From Legionella sp. MW5194 (GTDB taxonomy: Bacteria > Pseudomonadota > Gammaproteobacteria > Legionellales > Legionellaceae): a stretch of DNA of 64,000 nt. The notes beneath the pieces were generated by a model. The model was given only the letters and a program-made list of their open reading frames with translations, ran no database searches and had not been told where the DNA came from. Made by a program: the position numbers and the translations under genes. The stretch lies in contig NZ_CP045732.1 in NCBI RefSeq assembly GCF_016864235.1, positions 1,178,001-1,242,000 on the forward strand. Direction: 5' to 3'. Of this stretch, positions 10,002 to 18,639 are shown in pieces. Every line of letters begins with the position of its first letter. Position 1 is the stretch's first letter.

Positions 10002-11376
10002 TTAAAAATTCCTTATCTTAGAGAGAATAATATTTTTATTGATAAATAGATAACCTTTGTACAATGGATTAAGCAGATGTTTTATGATATGACGCCAAAT
10101 ACTTAAAACCTTTACGTGATTTTGTGATCTAATCTGGGCAGTTGAAAGGGCTAAATGTTTATCCATAACAGATATAATAAATGGAGTTAATTTAGATTTC
10201 AAAAGATGAAATTCAGTTATTTTCTCAAACTCAGAGGAGTATAGGCGTGTTCAACAACTACAACTTTAGACCGAATTTCTTCATCAACCAAATTATCAAA
10301 TAGTTTAACCATATTTGTATAATTATATTCTGATTAAGTATTACTTCATTGTATGCACATTCTATAATATCCTTCGCTCGCTTTTCATCCTGAATATAGC
10401 CTACAATCTCCTCCATATTACTGTGATCCTTAGCAAGGGGCACATAATGGCGGTAGGGTTTTAATACTCCTGAATACTCTCCCTCATATAGAATCATCAA
10501 TGTACCCAAGGCAGCTGCTTCAAAACAACGAGGAGAAATGACATTCATCATGATTTTGCAATCTTCATTTTTGAAATAAAGATCTCTGATTTCTTCAAAA
10601 GATGTGTCAGGATAGGAATCCAAATGTGCTTCTACATTTTTCTGTATCTCGCCTGTGAAATCACATAGGCTTGCTCCGCTTTCAGTACCTAATACAGCTT
10701 TACAGTTCGATAAAAAATCGAACCAATGGTCACCGTAAATCCTATCGTGTTCCTTATAAGAGATATCGCAAACCAAGTTATAGTTTCGAGCATCCTTTAA
10801 AAATAGATCGGCTATTTGCCATTTTTGTTGTCCGTGGACACCAATCCAAGGTGATAATTTTCTTGCGCGGTAACCTACATCGATAGTACGAAGTCTATAT
10901 GGCTTTTTGGGCAAACCAATTAGTTTGTCAGTTACATACCCGGCAAGGACAGTTTCTCTACGCTTAACTGTGGGGATTCGACTTGGTATATAAACCTGAT
11001 CAACAATTTGCTGATTTGCCAGGCCGAAAATAGCATCTACCCTCATGTAGTCCAATGCAGAAAGGGTTGTGTATATCCAGCGATAATCATCTTGGATATA
11101 CACAACCTTAAGACCAGGGAAGTCTCTAATACGATTACGAGTAGATGGTGAAATAAAATGATCAAATGCAACACATATTGAATAATGGATGACAATAACA
11201 TGAAACTTATTCAGGTCAAGCTCATCAGGAAAATCCCCAAGCATATTTAATATATGAACATTATGTTTGGAAAATTTCTCAAAAGCAAAAATATGATCGC
11301 CTATTGTGGAGGCTGTTGCTCCTTTATAATCACAGAACAACAGCACCTCAAGTTTTTTATCAATGTATGCGGCCAT
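10002..11376 (-). pseudogene. Putative glycosyltransferase, paralogue C (two frameshifts near C-terminus)
   Basis: The third family member runs leftward from an ATG at 11376. About 345 codons are intact and carry IVIHYSI, KVVYIQDDY, DVGYRARKL, DISYKEHDRIYG, GTESGAS, SPRCFEAAALGT and YSGVLKPYRHY. The frame then breaks at about 10323-10329 and 10238-10244. One added base at each point joins it to the open stretch ending at 10002, whose translation (FHLLKSKLTPFIISVMDKHLA and on) continues the protein. The terminal 10002-10202 stretch should therefore not be called as a separate gene. It follows the methyltransferase by 11 bp in one leftward operon. Confidence 0.7.
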
Positions 11377-11387
11377 ATACTCGGTTC

Positions 11388-12131
11388 CTATCTTTTAACT
11401 AAGCACAGACCTCTAACTCTTGCCAAACCAAGTAAATCATTCGGATTATAATGCTTAGCTACTGTCAGTACTTTGTCATGAAAATCAGAATAGCCTTGGG
11501 CATTTTCATGACCGACTAAAGATGGGTAAACAATCCTTGTAAGAAAATCAAAACAGCCTGTATGAAACTGATCAGCAATTTCATAATCATGGGCAAGGTG
11601 ATTTTGTATTTCATTAAAGTGTGAGTAAAAATTAATTGCAGCAGGTTTTAATTCTGGTAAGGAGACGGCTTTACGCAAAGCATTAATTTCATTAAACCCA
11701 TCTATGTAGCCCTCAACCAGCAGTATTTTTCCACCTGGTTTTATGTGCTTCTTTAAATTATCCAAAGCCTGAATCTGTTCTTGCAAATTTGATAGATTAA
11801 TTAAAACCCGTACACAAACAATAGCGTCGTATTGTTTACTCAATTTTGTAGGTTGAAGCAAATTATCATGAAAGAAATGATTATTACTCTCACCAAAATT
11901 TTGTATCGCACTATTAATCATGTTTTCTGAATAATCAAAGGCATCAATATGAGCGACATGTTGGCGTAAGGTACTAGTCAGGAATCCATTACCACACCCG
12001 ACTTCTAGTATGGAATCATTTTTTGATAAATTCTTTAACAGGAAATCTGTTTCCAAACTGCGTTGTGCAATATCGGCTATATTAACGGCTTTCAAATTCC
12101 TTTCGTTGATTGCACGAGCATCCCAAAACAT
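11388..12131 (-). CDS. Class I SAM-dependent methyltransferase
   Basis: A 247-aa intact methyltransferase with motif I ILEVGCGNGFL at about residues 41-51, an acidic motif II (IDAFDYSENM), and YDAIVCVRVL as the motif IV strand. Within an O-antigen cassette the likely target is a sugar hydroxyl or a carboxyl group of the O-chain, or a precursor; this is inference. It lies between the SGNH hydrolase (107-bp gap) and paralogue C (11-bp gap) on the minus strand. AT-rich like its neighbours. Confidence 0.8.
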   Translation of the reverse strand: MFWDARAINERNLKAVNIADIAQRSLETDFLLKNLSKNDSILEVGCGNGFLTSTLRQHVAHIDAFDYSENMINSAIQNFGESNNHFFHDNLLQPTKLSKQYDAIVCVRVLINLSNLQEQIQALDNLKKHIKPGGKILLVEGYIDGFNEINALRKAVSLPELKPAAINFYSHFNEIQNHLAHDYEIADQFHTGCFDFLTRIVYPSLVGHENAQGYSDFHDKVLTVAKHYNPNDLLGLARVRGLCLVKR

Positions 12132-12238
12132 ATCCGTGTTAGTTTATACATTATGTTCTCCTTATTGATTCGTAATTAGTATTAACTTAAAACTAATTGA
12201 TCTCTTCTAAGAGATGTTCTCTAGTGATTTATTCGCAA

Positions 12239-12874
12239 TTATGTTTGAGTAAATTTAATTAGTTCTTGAGTAAAAATAGGTAAAATATGATTAAAGTAGG
12301 CAACATGACCTTGGATGCTTAAATGGATACCATCGGGTAAAATTAGTTTCGAAAAGTCATGATTTAGATCAGTAAAATAGGTTCGCCAAAAAATTTCATG
12401 ATCAACGAGAATAATATTCTTTTCCCTTGCTACATCACGAATAATTTCATTGTATTCTTCATTTTTAGTTTGGTAACTAAAACTTAAATTTTTGTATTTT
12501 GCTGTTTTAGGGGTAGGATGATTAGTGCCGAGCAAAATGCTTTTGATCTCTGATTGAATTGCTCTATCAATTATCTCCAATAGATTAGCTTTAAACGCTG
12601 CTATACTAACTCTCGGACAACCGTTATCTGTTACCCAATGATTACAGTCATTCATGCCAAACTGTATATAGAGGATATCGACAGGATTGGATTGAATTTG
12701 AAAACTCATATCCTCCAATGCTTGTCGTGTTGTTCGACCATTCACGGATGGGTTTTGAACAATAACGTTATTAAACTGTTCCTCTAATTTGCTAGTTAGC
12801 AAATTGATCCAAATGTTTGTTGGAGAAACAAACTGCCCAAAGCAAATGGAATCTCCAAAAAAATATATATTCAT
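12239..12874 (-). CDS. SGNH/GDSL-family hydrolase
   Basis: A 211-aa protein with all four SGNH blocks: FFGDSI near the N-terminus (nucleophile S9), a glycine in NPSVNGRTT, an asparagine in FGMNDCN, and the C-terminal catalytic pair in LPDGIHLSIQGH. Members of the family are esterases or O-acetyl-transfer/removal enzymes; here a role in O-antigen acylation editing is plausible but unproven. I start at the ATG at 12874, preceded by TTTAAGG at normal spacing, rather than a frame extending to 12895. There is no signal peptide, so action is probably cytoplasmic. Confidence 0.8.
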   Translation of the reverse strand: MNIYFFGDSICFGQFVSPTNIWINLLTSKLEEQFNNVIVQNPSVNGRTTRQALEDMSFQIQSNPVDILYIQFGMNDCNHWVTDNGCPRVSIAAFKANLLEIIDRAIQSEIKSILLGTNHPTPKTAKYKNLSFSYQTKNEEYNEIIRDVAREKNIILVDHEIFWRTYFTDLNHDFSKLILPDGIHLSIQGHVAYFNHILPIFTQELIKFTQT

Positions 12875-12974
12875 ACATAACCTTAAACAAAACATAATTC
12901 TTAGTATCAGAAATTATTACGCTTGAGTTGTCATAGCACTTGCATACTTATCCTCCATGAGTAACAAACAGAGT

Positions 12975-13850
12975 TTATTCTATTTTTTGTGCAACAACAG
13001 TCAATTCAAGAGGTCTAAGGAATAATCTTAATAATTTAGAGTTGTATAAATTAATGTCAGAGTCATTAGTTAATTTTTTTCGCATATGGCGCTGAAACTT
13101 CATAAAGTTGTCCATACGCTTTTGATTTTTTAACCACCAATATTGAGGTGTTTGTAAAGAAAACGAACTGACTTCAAATTTTTGAATCTTAAGTTGGCAA
13201 AAACGAAGTAGACGTTTAATATTCTTTTTATCAAAATCTCTAAGGTGAGCAAATTCATATTTGCACCCATTTTGCGCAGCATAATGGATTAGATTTTCTT
13301 TATAGGGTACTCGAATAATCACTGTTCCCTGGGGTTTTAGTGATTTTTGTAGTGAGTGTAAAAAACCTCCCAAATTTATCACGTGCTCCATAATATCGGT
13401 ACATGTAATAACATCAAATCTTTCTTTGAAAGGCAAATTTTCTGCATTTGCCTGATATAACGAATAATTGCTATTCGATAAATTGTGAAGGTACGGTAGA
13501 GATACATCGACTGCTGTTATAGAGTTTGGATTACTTGAAGCAACTTTTTTTAGTAAGAATCCTCGACCACTACCGATGTCACAATAGTCTTTCCCCTCCA
13601 AGGCCGGACATAGGTTGAAGATTTTGTCTGCTTGAATTTCAATATAGCGATCTTCAATTAGAGACGTGCTCAAATCATCATTTGCAAGTTTTTCATAATT
13701 CTCTATGTAACTGGTAAATAGTGGACTTGATCGGTCTTTTGAGCTTAGCATTTGTGATATATTATTTATCTTCGCAAATTTCCAAGAACATTTATCGCAA
13801 TTTTCGCCTTCTGCTGGTAAGCATTCATAGCAATCAGGGCATAACAGCAT
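12975..13850 (-). CDS. Methyltransferase with N-terminal zinc-ribbon-like motif
   Basis: A 291-aa protein. The N-terminus LLCPDCYECLP...CDKCSW carries two CxxC pairs, like the Trm112-type knuckle of many sugar and natural-product methyltransferases. A class I SAM domain follows, with motif I YCDIGSGRGFLL, an acidic strand (ITAVDVS) and DVITCTDIMEHV. I start at the ATG at 13850, with AAAAGGA upstream, rather than a TTG at 13877. It is the first gene of the leftward group methyltransferase - SGNH hydrolase - methyltransferase - paralogue C. O-antigen or sugar methylation is inferred from context. Confidence 0.8.
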   Translation of the reverse strand: MLLCPDCYECLPAEGENCDKCSWKFAKINNISQMLSSKDRSSPLFTSYIENYEKLANDDLSTSLIEDRYIEIQADKIFNLCPALEGKDYCDIGSGRGFLLKKVASSNPNSITAVDVSLPYLHNLSNSNYSLYQANAENLPFKERFDVITCTDIMEHVINLGGFLHSLQKSLKPQGTVIIRVPYKENLIHYAAQNGCKYEFAHLRDFDKKNIKRLLRFCQLKIQKFEVSSFSLQTPQYWWLKNQKRMDNFMKFQRHMRKKLTNDSDINLYNSKLLRLFLRPLELTVVAQKIE

Positions 13851-14043
13851 ATTTAGTATCCTTTTACTCGAATTCAAAATAATTCAATACTAAGCCTATC
13901 AACCTAAGGTACAACATGATTGAAGCAGACCATGTTAATAATTGTGTGACAACTTTATACTTCAATGCATTTTGAAATGCAACCAAGTTTTATATTTGCT
14001 AGAGATAAGTATTCCATCTACCCCGAAAGCAAAATTAGTATCT

Positions 14044-14372
14044 TTAGGTTAATCTGTGTAGTTGCCCTTGTTCCGGACGATCTAATTTAGGTGTGACAGC
14101 TCTGCAGTATTCACTTTGAGCCGTCATCACTTCCCCTTTACCAGGAGCAAGGTTGTTGAAATTGCCAAAAATAGCAAGTTGAGTATTCAGTGGATCATGT
14201 AATGTAATGGAATCATGCTTAATATTTTGACAACGCTACGGCCACTCTCTGGCTTTTGTATGCTCGCCTGGTAGGCCAAATAAAAGTTGTCAGGGTGTAT
14301 ACACCAAGCTTTATGCAGCATGAGGGGCCGTCATTCCAGGCAGATAAATCTCCTGAATTATTGATGCTTTTT
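14044..14372 (-). pseudogene. Remnant of an unidentified coding sequence
   Basis: The 600 bp between the methyltransferase and the transglutaminase-like gene contain no intact gene. The minus strand can, however, be read as protein-like text in successive frames: EIYLPGMTAPHAA, then KAWCIHPDNFYLAYQASIQK and on to LHYMIH, then HDPLNTQLAIFGNFNNLAPG ending at a TAA at 14044-14046. At least two frame changes are needed, near 14310 and 14215. I do not recognise the family. The GC content is higher than in the flanking cassette genes, suggesting an older or different origin. Confidence 0.4.
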
Positions 14373-14454
14373 TAAGCTACACAACACTTCCTTCTTTTAT
14401 TGGAATAGATTATTTTGATATTGCATATGTAACTGGTTCCTAGGTAATTATGTT

Positions 14455-15618
14455 ATGAACGCGTTGACTCTTTGTATAAAAGTGACCCTTCTTTTAGGAA
14501 TGTTAATAATTGTGGTGCATTCAGCTTCGGTTGGAGTATTTGATGTCAATCAGTACTGTGAGTATAAAGACATTTTTAAATACAGTGCCTGTATGGCCGA
14601 ACATTCTGTACAGGGTATCAATTACTCAATGGCTAACACACTATCAAAAGATGATTTGAATATTTACAGGGCGCTAGAGGTTATGAATCTCGTACAAAAT
14701 ATGGCTAGTCCTGGCCGTTATGCCTATCTGGCTAAAAAAAATTCAAATCAAAGGTTATCAATAGTCAAGCCCTCATTGATGCTTAAAAGAGGCTATGGTA
14801 TTTGTGGTAATCATCAAGAAATGTTTTTAGCAATAATGAAATTGCTTAAAATTCCATCACGTTCAATTGATTTTTACTATGCAAGCAATAACGGCAAGAA
14901 ATTTAGCCATGCAGCGGTAGAGGTAAAAATTGCAAATAAGTGGCGCTATTTTGATGTTACTAATGGCAGTATATGGTTAAAGGAAAGCAACAATTTGTCC
15001 AGCATCTTATCTATTGAAGAGATAATTAAGCGAAAAGCACATGTATTAACAAACCTCAATCCATGGTATCTGCATTTTAAATATCCAAACAGTACTATTG
15101 ACCCCTTAAGTTATTTACGGGGTAAGAGTTTGCAAATTGTAAGGAATAAAGGAGGGCTATTAATTGTACCAGTAGACAATAACCAAGCTAATTTTGATGG
15201 TCTATTTAGATACATCGGTATTAATGATCCTGAGCATCCTCCTCTACGAATTAAACTTGATAAAGTAACACGCATCATGTATGCGGTGATTAATGTAGCG
15301 GGAATTGGAGGGCAGTGTATGCATTCTGTACTTAAAACGTCTTCTGGTGTTTATCCTATACAGGTAGGAAAAACATTAATAAAGTTGCTGCCTAATAGTG
15401 ATTTGGCGATAAAAGGAGACGACAAGTTATGCTATATCGTAATTCAAAGTATTGAATTGGTTCCGGATGAAGAAGCCCAACTAGCCAAATCCCCTATAGA
15501 ATATGGGGTATTAAAATTCATGGCTCATCTGAACTCGTATTTAATGAATACTAATTACAATATAAAGTCACATGGTTTGACCAATCAGAATGAGATTGCT
15601 ATTATGCTAAGCCACTGA
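14455..15618 (+). CDS. Secreted or membrane-anchored transglutaminase-like protein
   Basis: A 387-aa protein with a hydrophobic N-terminal segment (about residues 5-26), either a signal peptide or an anchor. A transglutaminase-like core follows with a visible Cys-His-Asp triad: C117 in GYGICGNHQEMF, H152 in SHAAVEV and D167 in YFDVTNG. About 200 further residues are unassigned. Such domains act as proteases, amidases or cross-linkers in the envelope. In an O-antigen cassette it may act on surface polymers, but this is a guess. It is AT-rich and ends 66 bp before asnB, so it is the last gene before composition returns to the genome norm. Confidence 0.65.
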   Translation: MNALTLCIKVTLLLGMLIIVVHSASVGVFDVNQYCEYKDIFKYSACMAEHSVQGINYSMANTLSKDDLNIYRALEVMNLVQNMASPGRYAYLAKKNSNQRLSIVKPSLMLKRGYGICGNHQEMFLAIMKLLKIPSRSIDFYYASNNGKKFSHAAVEVKIANKWRYFDVTNGSIWLKESNNLSSILSIEEIIKRKAHVLTNLNPWYLHFKYPNSTIDPLSYLRGKSLQIVRNKGGLLIVPVDNNQANFDGLFRYIGINDPEHPPLRIKLDKVTRIMYAVINVAGIGGQCMHSVLKTSSGVYPIQVGKTLIKLLPNSDLAIKGDDKLCYIVIQSIELVPDEEAQLAKSPIEYGVLKFMAHLNSYLMNTNYNIKSHGLTNQNEIAIMLSH

Positions 15619-15684
15619 TGCCTGCCCAAGTATTTAACAGCGATGTATCAGATTGTAAAAAAATAAATAAAGGAATAGGTACCT

Positions 15685-17625
15685 ATGTGTGGTATAGCGG
15701 GAATTTTTAATCTTAAGGCCGCTGCTGTAGAACAGCTTGAGAAAAAACTTCAGGTGATGAACAAGCTGATTGCCCATCGCGGGCCGGATGATGAAGGGAT
15801 TTGGACGAATAAGAACAAAACAATGGGTTTGGCGCACCGCCGCCTGAGTATCATCGATCTGTCTCAGCATGCTCATCAGCCCATGTTGGCTCCCACCGGT
15901 GAAGTCATTGTTTACAACGGTGAGATTTACAATCACGTCGAATTGCGGCAGGTTCTCGCCGCCCACTGGACATTCACCACCCGTTCCGACACGGAAGTGA
16001 TTCTGGCGGCCTACAAGGTGTGGGGCGTTGACTGCGTCAAACAGTTTAAAGGCATGTTTGCTTTTGCCATTTGGGATGGTCAAAAATTATTCTGCGCCCG
16101 CGATCATTTCGGCATTAAACCCTTTTATTACACCGAACAGGACGACACGTTTTACTTTGCGTCCGAAAGCAAGGCATTATTGCCTTTCCTGCCGTCGATT
16201 AAAACCGAGCGTCAGTCTTTCGCCGAATACATTACTTTCCAATACCCGATGGGTAACCGTACCCTGTTTAAAGGCGTTCATCAGTTAGAACCTGCGCACG
16301 CCATGCTGATCAGTGCCGAAGGGAAGAAAGTATGGCGTTTCTGGGATGTGCATTACCACATTGATTACGATCACACCCCCAAGTACTTTTACAACAAACT
16401 GGAAGAGATTCTGCATGAATCAGTCAAACTGCATACCCGCGCGGATGTCAACATCGGCGCTTATGTCAGCGGCGGGGTCGATTCAAGCCTGATTGGTATC
16501 CTGGCTACTCAGCAGAAAGGGGAAGCGCTGCCTTTCTTCCATGGCCGTTTTCTCGAAGACAAGGCTTATGATGAAAGCGAGTACGCGCAATACGCGGCGC
16601 AACTTTGTGGCACCAAATTGCAGGTTCGCGACATCACGTCTCAGGATTTTGCCGATACATTCCGTAAAATCATTTACCACCTTGATTTTCCCGTCGCAGG
16701 CCCCGGGGTGTTCCCACAGTACATGGTGTCGGAAATGGCGTCCAGGCAGGTTAAAGTCGTGCTTGGCGGCCAGGGTGGTGATGAGATTTTTGGCGGCTAT
16801 GCCCGTTATGTCATTGCCTATTTTGAGCAATGCATGAAGGCGGCCATTGAGGGCAACTACAAAAAAGGCAATTTCGTGGTGACGGCGGAATCCATTATTC
16901 CCAACCTTGAAGTGTTAAATGCCTATAAGCCCCTGCTTAAACGATTCTGGAGCCATGGTCTGTTTGAGCCTCTTGAAAAGCGTTACTTTACACTGGTGGA
17001 TCGCGGCATGGACCTGGATGGGGAAGTGACCTTGACTGCGGCAGAAAAAGAACACGTGTACAATGAATTCATTGAGGTGTTCAACGCGGCTAAATTCGAA
17101 AAGGCAGAATCCTATTTCGACAGCATGACGCATTTTGATTTTAAATGCCTGCTGCCAAGCCTGCTTCATGTCGAGGACCGGGTAAGTATGGCTCATGGGC
17201 TGGAGGCGCGTGTGCCTTTCCTGTACTATCCGTTGATTGAATTTGCAGCGACTGTTCCGGCTAACGTGAAATTTGCCGATGGTCGCATGAAGCACATGCT
17301 AAAGCAGACTTTTGCCAGTATTTTGCCCAAGCAAATCTTAAACCGTAAAGACAAAATGGGCTTTCCAGTTCCATTAAATGAGTGGATTCGCGGTGATTTG
17401 AAAGAGTTCGTTTTCGACATACTGCACACCGGCTTGTCAAGGAAAGACAGTTTCATTGATTACCAGCGGATTATTAATACCATTGATGATTCAGGCAAAT
17501 TCAGCCGTAAAGTGTGGGGCTTTTTATGTTACGAGATGTGGCATCAGGTCTTCCATGATCAAGCCCATACTTACCGCGCCATGCTGAATCACAATAATGA
17601 ATACGCAACCATAGGAGAAAAGTGA
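15685..17625 (+). CDS. asnB: Glutamine-dependent asparagine-synthetase-like amidotransferase (AsnB/WbmH type)
   Basis: A 646-aa enzyme. Cys2 in MCGIAGIF is the glutaminase nucleophile, followed by an N-terminal Ntn domain (AHRRLSIIDLS, VYNGEIYN) and a synthetase domain with the ATP-pyrophosphatase loop SGGVDSS at about residues 262-268. The RBS (AAAGGA) is clear. In O-antigen loci such as Bordetella wbm, an AsnB homologue is thought to convert a sugar carboxyl group to an amide. Next to uronic-acid genes and two epimerases, that role is more likely here than free asparagine synthesis. The next gene starts right after its stop codon. Confidence 0.85.
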   Translation: MCGIAGIFNLKAAAVEQLEKKLQVMNKLIAHRGPDDEGIWTNKNKTMGLAHRRLSIIDLSQHAHQPMLAPTGEVIVYNGEIYNHVELRQVLAAHWTFTTRSDTEVILAAYKVWGVDCVKQFKGMFAFAIWDGQKLFCARDHFGIKPFYYTEQDDTFYFASESKALLPFLPSIKTERQSFAEYITFQYPMGNRTLFKGVHQLEPAHAMLISAEGKKVWRFWDVHYHIDYDHTPKYFYNKLEEILHESVKLHTRADVNIGAYVSGGVDSSLIGILATQQKGEALPFFHGRFLEDKAYDESEYAQYAAQLCGTKLQVRDITSQDFADTFRKIIYHLDFPVAGPGVFPQYMVSEMASRQVKVVLGGQGGDEIFGGYARYVIAYFEQCMKAAIEGNYKKGNFVVTAESIIPNLEVLNAYKPLLKRFWSHGLFEPLEKRYFTLVDRGMDLDGEVTLTAAEKEHVYNEFIEVFNAAKFEKAESYFDSMTHFDFKCLLPSLLHVEDRVSMAHGLEARVPFLYYPLIEFAATVPANVKFADGRMKHMLKQTFASILPKQILNRKDKMGFPVPLNEWIRGDLKEFVFDILHTGLSRKDSFIDYQRIINTIDDSGKFSRKVWGFLCYEMWHQVFHDQAHTYRAMLNHNNEYATIGEK

Positions 17626-18570
17626 ATGAGAGTTTTAATTACAGGAGGATCCGGTTTTGTCGGATCACATTTGGCGGACAGATTATTAGCCAGAAACGAC
17701 GAAGTGCTGGTTATCGATAACTTTTCCACCGGTCGCCGCGACAATTTAAAACCTCACCGTAATCTGCAGATGGTTGAGCAAACCATTGCTGACACGGCGG
17801 CAATGGATCGAATTTTTACCGAATTTAAGCCGGATGTTGTTGTCCACGCTGCGGCTTCTTACAAAGATCCGGACAACTGGGTTGAAGACTGCAAAACCAA
17901 CGTTTTAGGTACCATTAATGTGTTGAATGCGGCTAAAAAAGCCGGCTGCAAGCGCATTGTTTATTTCCAGACTGCACTTTGCTATGGCTTAAACCCCAAA
18001 GAACAACCCGTTTCACTCGATCATCATTTCGATGCCCGTGGCAGCAGTTATGCCATCAGCAAGACCGCCGCTGAACATTATGTCGAACTGTCCGGTTTAA
18101 GCTTTGTTTCTTTCCGTCTGGCCAATGCTTACGGCCCCAGAAACATCAGCGGTCCGCTGCCGACGTTTTATCATCGTCTGACTTCCGGCAAGGCCTGCTT
18201 TGTAATGGATACCCGCCGTGACTTTGTATTCATCAAAGACCTGGTGGATTGCGTAGAGCGTGCTGTCGATGGTCAGGGCCAGGGTTATTACCACATTTCT
18301 TCCGGCAGCGACTACTCCATTAAAGAGCTGTTTGACGCCACCCTGGCGGCTTTGAATATTAAGCTGGATAATGAAGTGGAAGTGCGTCCCCGTCATCCCG
18401 ACGATGCCTTCACCATTCTGCTTGACCCATCCAGAACCAACAAGGATTTCTCCTGGAAAACCTCCACACCGTTGGTCAATGGCGTTAAAGCGGCGATTGA
18501 TTATTATAAAGAATACGGTATCGAGCAAACCTTTACCCATCTTCGTTCAGAAGAAACAGAACCAGCATAA
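17626..18570 (+). CDS. NAD-dependent nucleotide-sugar epimerase/dehydratase (WbmF-like)
   Basis: A 314-aa extended short-chain dehydrogenase. It has the N-terminal GGSGFVGSHLADRLL NAD-binding motif and a YAISKTAAEHY segment carrying the catalytic YxxxK. A C-terminal half follows that is typical of GalE/WbpP-like epimerases. The start is directly adjacent to the asnB stop, with AGGAGAA upstream. The asnB-epimerase-epimerase order resembles Bordetella wbmH-F-G. It may interconvert gluco and galacto forms of an acetamido uronate. A rho-independent terminator follows. Confidence 0.82.
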   Translation: MRVLITGGSGFVGSHLADRLLARNDEVLVIDNFSTGRRDNLKPHRNLQMVEQTIADTAAMDRIFTEFKPDVVVHAAASYKDPDNWVEDCKTNVLGTINVLNAAKKAGCKRIVYFQTALCYGLNPKEQPVSLDHHFDARGSSYAISKTAAEHYVELSGLSFVSFRLANAYGPRNISGPLPTFYHRLTSGKACFVMDTRRDFVFIKDLVDCVERAVDGQGQGYYHISSGSDYSIKELFDATLAALNIKLDNEVEVRPRHPDDAFTILLDPSRTNKDFSWKTSTPLVNGVKAAIDYYKEYGIEQTFTHLRSEETEPA

Positions 18571-18585
18571 ATGGTTACAGGTATG

Positions 18586-18615
18586 AAAGAGCAGGCTTTA
18601 GCCTGCTCTTTTTTT
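18586..18615 (+). terminator. Rho-independent terminator after the first epimerase
   Basis: A 9-bp stem AGAGCAGGC (18588-18596) / GCCTGCTCT (18601-18609) with a TTTA loop, followed by a run of seven T's. It lies in the 69-bp gap between two epimerase genes and may attenuate rather than end transcription, since the second epimerase continues in the same direction. Confidence 0.85.
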
Positions 18616-18639
18616 GCAAAGAATCATTGAGGATGAATC

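Noticed and set aside
10002-10202. Independent 66-aa gene on the minus strand
   Set aside because: Its translation continues paralogue C after two one-base frame changes, so it is the C-terminus of that gene.
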